This document shows positions 60,931-64,000 of a DNA stretch of 64,000 bases, one piece after another. This stretch comes from VSJD01 sp964617825. GTDB taxonomy: Bacteria; Verrucomicrobiota; Kiritimatiellia; JAAZAB01. The translations under genes and the position numbers were made by a program. The DNA lies in the NCBI GenBank assembly GCA_964617825.1, contig CAZTWL010000018.1, forward strand, positions 18,257 to 82,256, in the 5' to 3' direction. How positions within the stretch are numbered: position 1 is the first letter of the stretch; every line of letters starts with the position of its first letter. A model generated the notes under the pieces. The model was not told the origin of the DNA. It did no database searches and saw nothing but the letters and a program-made list of their open reading frames with translations.

Positions 60931-63900
60931 ATGCAACGACTGGAATTATATTGTTTAACCGCTCTTTTCTTCGTTTTGGGTTCCGCAGTCCTTTCCGGTG
61001 CCGTGGTGAATGTGCCCGCCGACGCCAATAGCGCGTCAATCAAGTTTAAGGCCGGCAAAGATCCTATTACCTTCACCCTGCAATGGACCAACGCCTTCAA
61101 GAAAAGCATTGTTGTCCAACCGGTCGACACCGCGGTAAAGATCAACAGCAACAGCGGCAAAAAATTTCCGACCAAACAGTCCGGGTTCGAATTCAAAGGC
61201 CTGGACATCGTCGATTTTGTCCGCCCGAACATTTCTCTTTTCAGAAAGGAAATCAGGGATAAGGCCACCAACGAATGGGACAAGCTCCCGGAAATCTACG
61301 GCAAGGAATATCTGTTCGAAATTCTGCCGCAAAGCACCGGGGTAAATTTCCGGATCAACGGCAATTATGCCGGATTTATTCCCGCCGAAAAACGCGGTCG
61401 TCTCGTTCGGATCGATTCGCCGTTTGCCGAACAGGACTTCGTTTTCGCGAACAAACCCGAAAACGCCAAATATCTCCCGCTGGACCTTGCCTTCAAGAAC
61501 AATCCGGGCGCAATGAGCAACGCCGCCGTCGAACTGACGGATAGCTCCATTCCATTCGTTGCGCCGACTGCGGTCAATTTGGATATCGGGGTCACGGCTT
61601 CGCATCGTTCGCTCTATCCGCAGGAATATGGCGACAGCGGCTACACCGGGCGGAATGCTTTCGACAATGCGCAAGATTCGTATCTGTTCACGGTTCCAAT
61701 GAAGCAGTATTCGCATGCCTGGCTGCTCTGTGCCGTCGAGGACGATCCAGCCAAGACTCCCTCGGTCAACGTGCGCCTGACCCGCTTTGTGCCCAGCGGC
61801 AAGATGGGCGGACGGGCCTATTCGGCCATCGCGGATACGGTCTGCGCCGTTCCGGGCCCCAATGCGCAAAAGGTCGGCACGGTCACCGTCAACGGCAAGA
61901 CTCTGCCGCTCTGGCGAGTGGAGGCCCTGTTTGACCTCGGAAAAGTTATCGACCTGATCACCGATCCGTATGCCAAATGGGGGCGCGGCGCCTTTCCAAT
62001 GCACTACTTGGATTTCGAAATCACCGGCGACCACTTCCCGTATCGCCAGCCGTTCACGGATATCCGCATGTATCCCGATCCGGCCAAGAAAAGCGCCGTG
62101 CATGTTTTCGGCGTAACGCTGGAAAGATCTCCGGCCGACGTCCGCTTCATGGAAACCAGTCTTTCGCAGAACAAGTTCAATGACGATGAGAAGCCCGAGA
62201 TGAAGGTGGCGGTGACGCCGGTCATTCCGGGGGAATACACGCTGCAGTGGAAGATCACGGACGCGGACGGCAAGGATGCCGGCAGCGGCGAATTTACGAC
62301 CGATCAAGCCGTGGAAAAAACCATCGATCTCCAGCAGGACGATCTCGGCTGGTATGAAATCGTATTTCGTCTTTATGACAAGGGCAACCTCCGCCTGATT
62401 ACCGAGCACACGGCCAGCTATGTCCTGCTTGGTCCCGACACGCGGCGGGCGGGCTACGAGTCGCCGTATATGTGCGCCGCTTGGATTAGCGCCCATTACA
62501 GCGACGACCGTCCGGAAGTCTTCGGGCTGCGCATGAAGAAAGCCGGCATTCACCGGGCGCGGGGAATATCCAGCTACAAGAAATCAACCGAGAAAGACTG
62601 GGAAAAATATAAAATCACCGAAGTGATTGCCAGTGTCCACACCCAATTCCCGCTGAAGCCGGATGAGCAGGTGAAAAAAGAAATTGCCGAAAAACTTGAA
62701 AAATGGCCGCATGCGAATATTGTCGTGGTTTTCTGGGAAACTTCCGACCCGTTCGGACCGTATGCCCAGGCGCCGGAGCTGATCGGCAAAAAGCCGCCCG
62801 AATACAACGAAGCGCGCAAAAAACGCGCCGCCGAACGCCGGGCGATTGTAGAACAAGTCAACCGGGTTGTGCGCAAGGACTTTCCGCAGCTTAAGGTCAT
62901 TTTCGGCAATTCGCTGGCCTGCGGCGAACTCGTTGCCGAAGTGCTGAGAAACAAGCCGCCGCAAGACAATTTTACCCACATCGGCACAGAGGCTATTCAA
63001 CGCACCGCCCATCCGGAAAAGCCGAATGTAACCTTCACCATGATGTGGTCAAGGCAGCTCATCGATACGGCCAAGGCCCTGGGCTATGACTACAAAGTCA
63101 CCTGCTGCCCCGAAAACATTTCGCGCAAGCCGGATACGATCGGCGAGGTCAACTATGCCGAATGGATGGTACGCGATATGCTGGTTCAGTATGCCTTCGG
63201 CTTCGAGGATATCGGCGGGGCCGGCGCGGGCGGCGGCGGACACGGCAACTGCTATGACGGGTCGTTCTATGGCTCAGGCCCCAATCGCGGCCCGTATTTT
63301 TATCCGGCGCGGGCTTTTGCGGCGACCGCCACATTGACCAAAATCCTCGACTGCGTTAAGTTCGTTCGCCTGGTTCCCACCGGCTCGGAAACGGTCTATG
63401 CCGCCGAATTCGAAAGAAAGTACGACGGCAAGACGATCTATGTTTTCTGGACCAGCCGCGGCACGGCCGAGCTTGCCCTGAAGCTCGGTTCGAACGACCT
63501 GGAGCTCGTCAATCTTTACGGCAAGATCACCAAGCCGTGGCTTTGGTTCAAAAAGATGACGATCACGGCGTCAACTGCGGCACAATATATTATTACGGAC
63601 GCCAAAATTAAAGCGATTGCCTGCGGCGCACGCACGTATCAGGATGAATGGTCCGTGCCGCTGCCGGGCTTCAAGGTCGTCGATGCCGTCGATTCGCTTG
63701 ACAAATGGGAGCTTGAAAAAGAGCCGAACAAGCTGGTCGACGATCCGGCTGCATTCAAATACACCCACGACATCTACCGCACTCCCGGCAAAGCGCAGGT
63801 CAAGGAAGTCGACGATCCGGAAAAAGGCAAATGCCTGGAAATATCAATAGCCTCGAACGCCAAGCTCCACAAGCTCATGTCCGAATATGCCGTAATCAAG

Positions 63901-64000
63901 CTCAAAAAGCCGCTTCCGATTGAAGGGGCGATCAACTCGGTCGGGCTGTGGGTCAAAGGCAATTCCGGATGGGGGCAGATATTCTGGGAATTGGAGGATG
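60931..64000 (+). CDS. Large secreted protein of unknown function, cut by window end
   Basis: The plus strand is open from the ATG at 60931 to the window end, 1023 codons. AAAGGAGG stands ten bases before the ATG. A signal peptide (about 1-24, CLTALFFVLGSAVLSGA) indicates export. The N-terminal half is beta-rich and resembles a carbohydrate-binding or Ig-like region. From about residue 510 a TIM-barrel-like part includes VVVFWETSDPFGPYAQ, IFGNSLACGELVAEVL, FTHIGTEAIQRTAHP and a glycine-rich GGAGAGGGGHGNCYDG loop. I do not recognise the family. Similar long secreted proteins with glycosidase-like folds are common in Lentisphaerota and Kiritimatiellota. No function is claimed. Confidence 0.8.
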   Translation, partial: MQRLELYCLTALFFVLGSAVLSGAVVNVPADANSASIKFKAGKDPITFTLQWTNAFKKSIVVQPVDTAVKINSNSGKKFPTKQSGFEFKGLDIVDFVRPNISLFRKEIRDKATNEWDKLPEIYGKEYLFEILPQSTGVNFRINGNYAGFIPAEKRGRLVRIDSPFAEQDFVFANKPENAKYLPLDLAFKNNPGAMSNAAVELTDSSIPFVAPTAVNLDIGVTASHRSLYPQEYGDSGYTGRNAFDNAQDSYLFTVPMKQYSHAWLLCAVEDDPAKTPSVNVRLTRFVPSGKMGGRAYSAIADTVCAVPGPNAQKVGTVTVNGKTLPLWRVEALFDLGKVIDLITDPYAKWGRGAFPMHYLDFEITGDHFPYRQPFTDIRMYPDPAKKSAVHVFGVTLERSPADVRFMETSLSQNKFNDDEKPEMKVAVTPVIPGEYTLQWKITDADGKDAGSGEFTTDQAVEKTIDLQQDDLGWYEIVFRLYDKGNLRLITEHTASYVLLGPDTRRAGYESPYMCAAWISAHYSDDRPEVFGLRMKKAGIHRARGISSYKKSTEKDWEKYKITEVIASVHTQFPLKPDEQVKKEIAEKLEKWPHANIVVVFWETSDPFGPYAQAPELIGKKPPEYNEARKKRAAERRAIVEQVNRVVRKDFPQLKVIFGNSLACGELVAEVLRNKPPQDNFTHIGTEAIQRTAHPEKPNVTFTMMWSRQLIDTAKALGYDYKVTCCPENISRKPDTIGEVNYAEWMVRDMLVQYAFGFEDIGGAGAGGGGHGNCYDGSFYGSGPNRGPYFYPARAFAATATLTKILDCVKFVRLVPTGSETVYAAEFERKYDGKTIYVFWTSRGTAELALKLGSNDLELVNLYGKITKPWLWFKKMTITASTAAQYIITDAKIKAIACGARTYQDEWSVPLPGFKVVDAVDSLDKWELEKEPNKLVDDPAAFKYTHDIYRTPGKAQVKEVDDPEKGKCLEISIASNAKLHKLMSEYAVIKLKKPLPIEGAINSVGLWVKGNSGWGQIFWELED

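Noticed and set aside
61036..62553. A 505-residue open frame on the minus strand
   Set aside because: It is antisense to the large secreted-protein gene, has no recognisable motif, and the plus strand has a signal peptide, ribosome binding site and continuous frame.

Overview
The window looks like a chromosomal segment of a heterotrophic bacterium, most likely from the PVC group (Kiritimatiellota, Lentisphaerota or Verrucomicrobiota type). The reasons are an LL-diaminopimelate aminotransferase, a Hanks-type kinase with an N-terminal zinc ribbon, a eukaryotic-type hexokinase, sulfatase-modifying-factor-like and caspase-like secreted proteins, and many glycoside hydrolases each paired with an AraC or IclR regulator. 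Base composition is moderately GC-rich by eye (not computed). This placement is an inference. No rRNA, tRNA, CRISPR array, phage or plasmid genes were seen.

Layout. 1-9851: partial MarC gene, DUF72 gene, queD-queE (queuosine precursor), a minus-strand operon (membrane protein, thiD-like kinase, Ser/Thr kinase), then dapL, a zinc dehydrogenase and smpB. 9887-13378: a MITE-like element beside a broken SUMF1-type gene, a MIF-family tautomerase, a small lipoprotein, a YajD-type HNH gene and a ferredoxin-nitroreductase. 13476-22304: a hybrid histidine kinase faces an ArsR-controlled RND efflux operon (arsR, outer membrane factor, adaptor, RND pump, DUF2892). 22330-30570: remnant of a sugar transporter, hexokinase, an exonuclease, an ArnT-like transferase, a divergent FAD-oxidoreductase/AraC pair and a DUF523-DUF1722 gene. 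30920-38404: a caspase-like protein with tandem VCBS-like repeats, an M20 amidohydrolase, an SGNH esterase, a GH42-like protein, a sugar isomerase and a hydrolase remnant. 38418-48012: signalling genes (response regulator, CBS, STAS), an SH3/M48 lipoprotein pair, a second MarC gene, an ATP-grasp/metallopeptidase pair, a KefB-type antiporter and a CDF transporter. 48122-64000: AraC/GH4, a lyase remnant, pfk, GH20, a GKRP/MurQ-like protein and IclR, an M48-TPR lipoprotein, AraC/DegT aminotransferase, a second MITE copy and the start of a very large secreted protein.

How they fit together. The metabolic theme is uptake and breakdown of glycans: secreted or cytoplasmic hydrolases feed hexosamine- and hexose-phosphates into glycolysis through the hexokinase and phosphofructokinase. 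The 50746-56515 block (IclR, GKRP/MurQ-like, GH20, Pfk) reads as an amino-sugar catabolic unit. Several gene remnants (MFS porter, alpha/beta hydrolase, oligogalacturonate-lyase tail, SUMF1 gene) lie between intact genes and suggest ongoing loss of carbohydrate genes. The most notable non-coding finding is a pair of related MITE-like elements of about 195 bp, each flanked by a direct repeat that looks like a target-site duplication.
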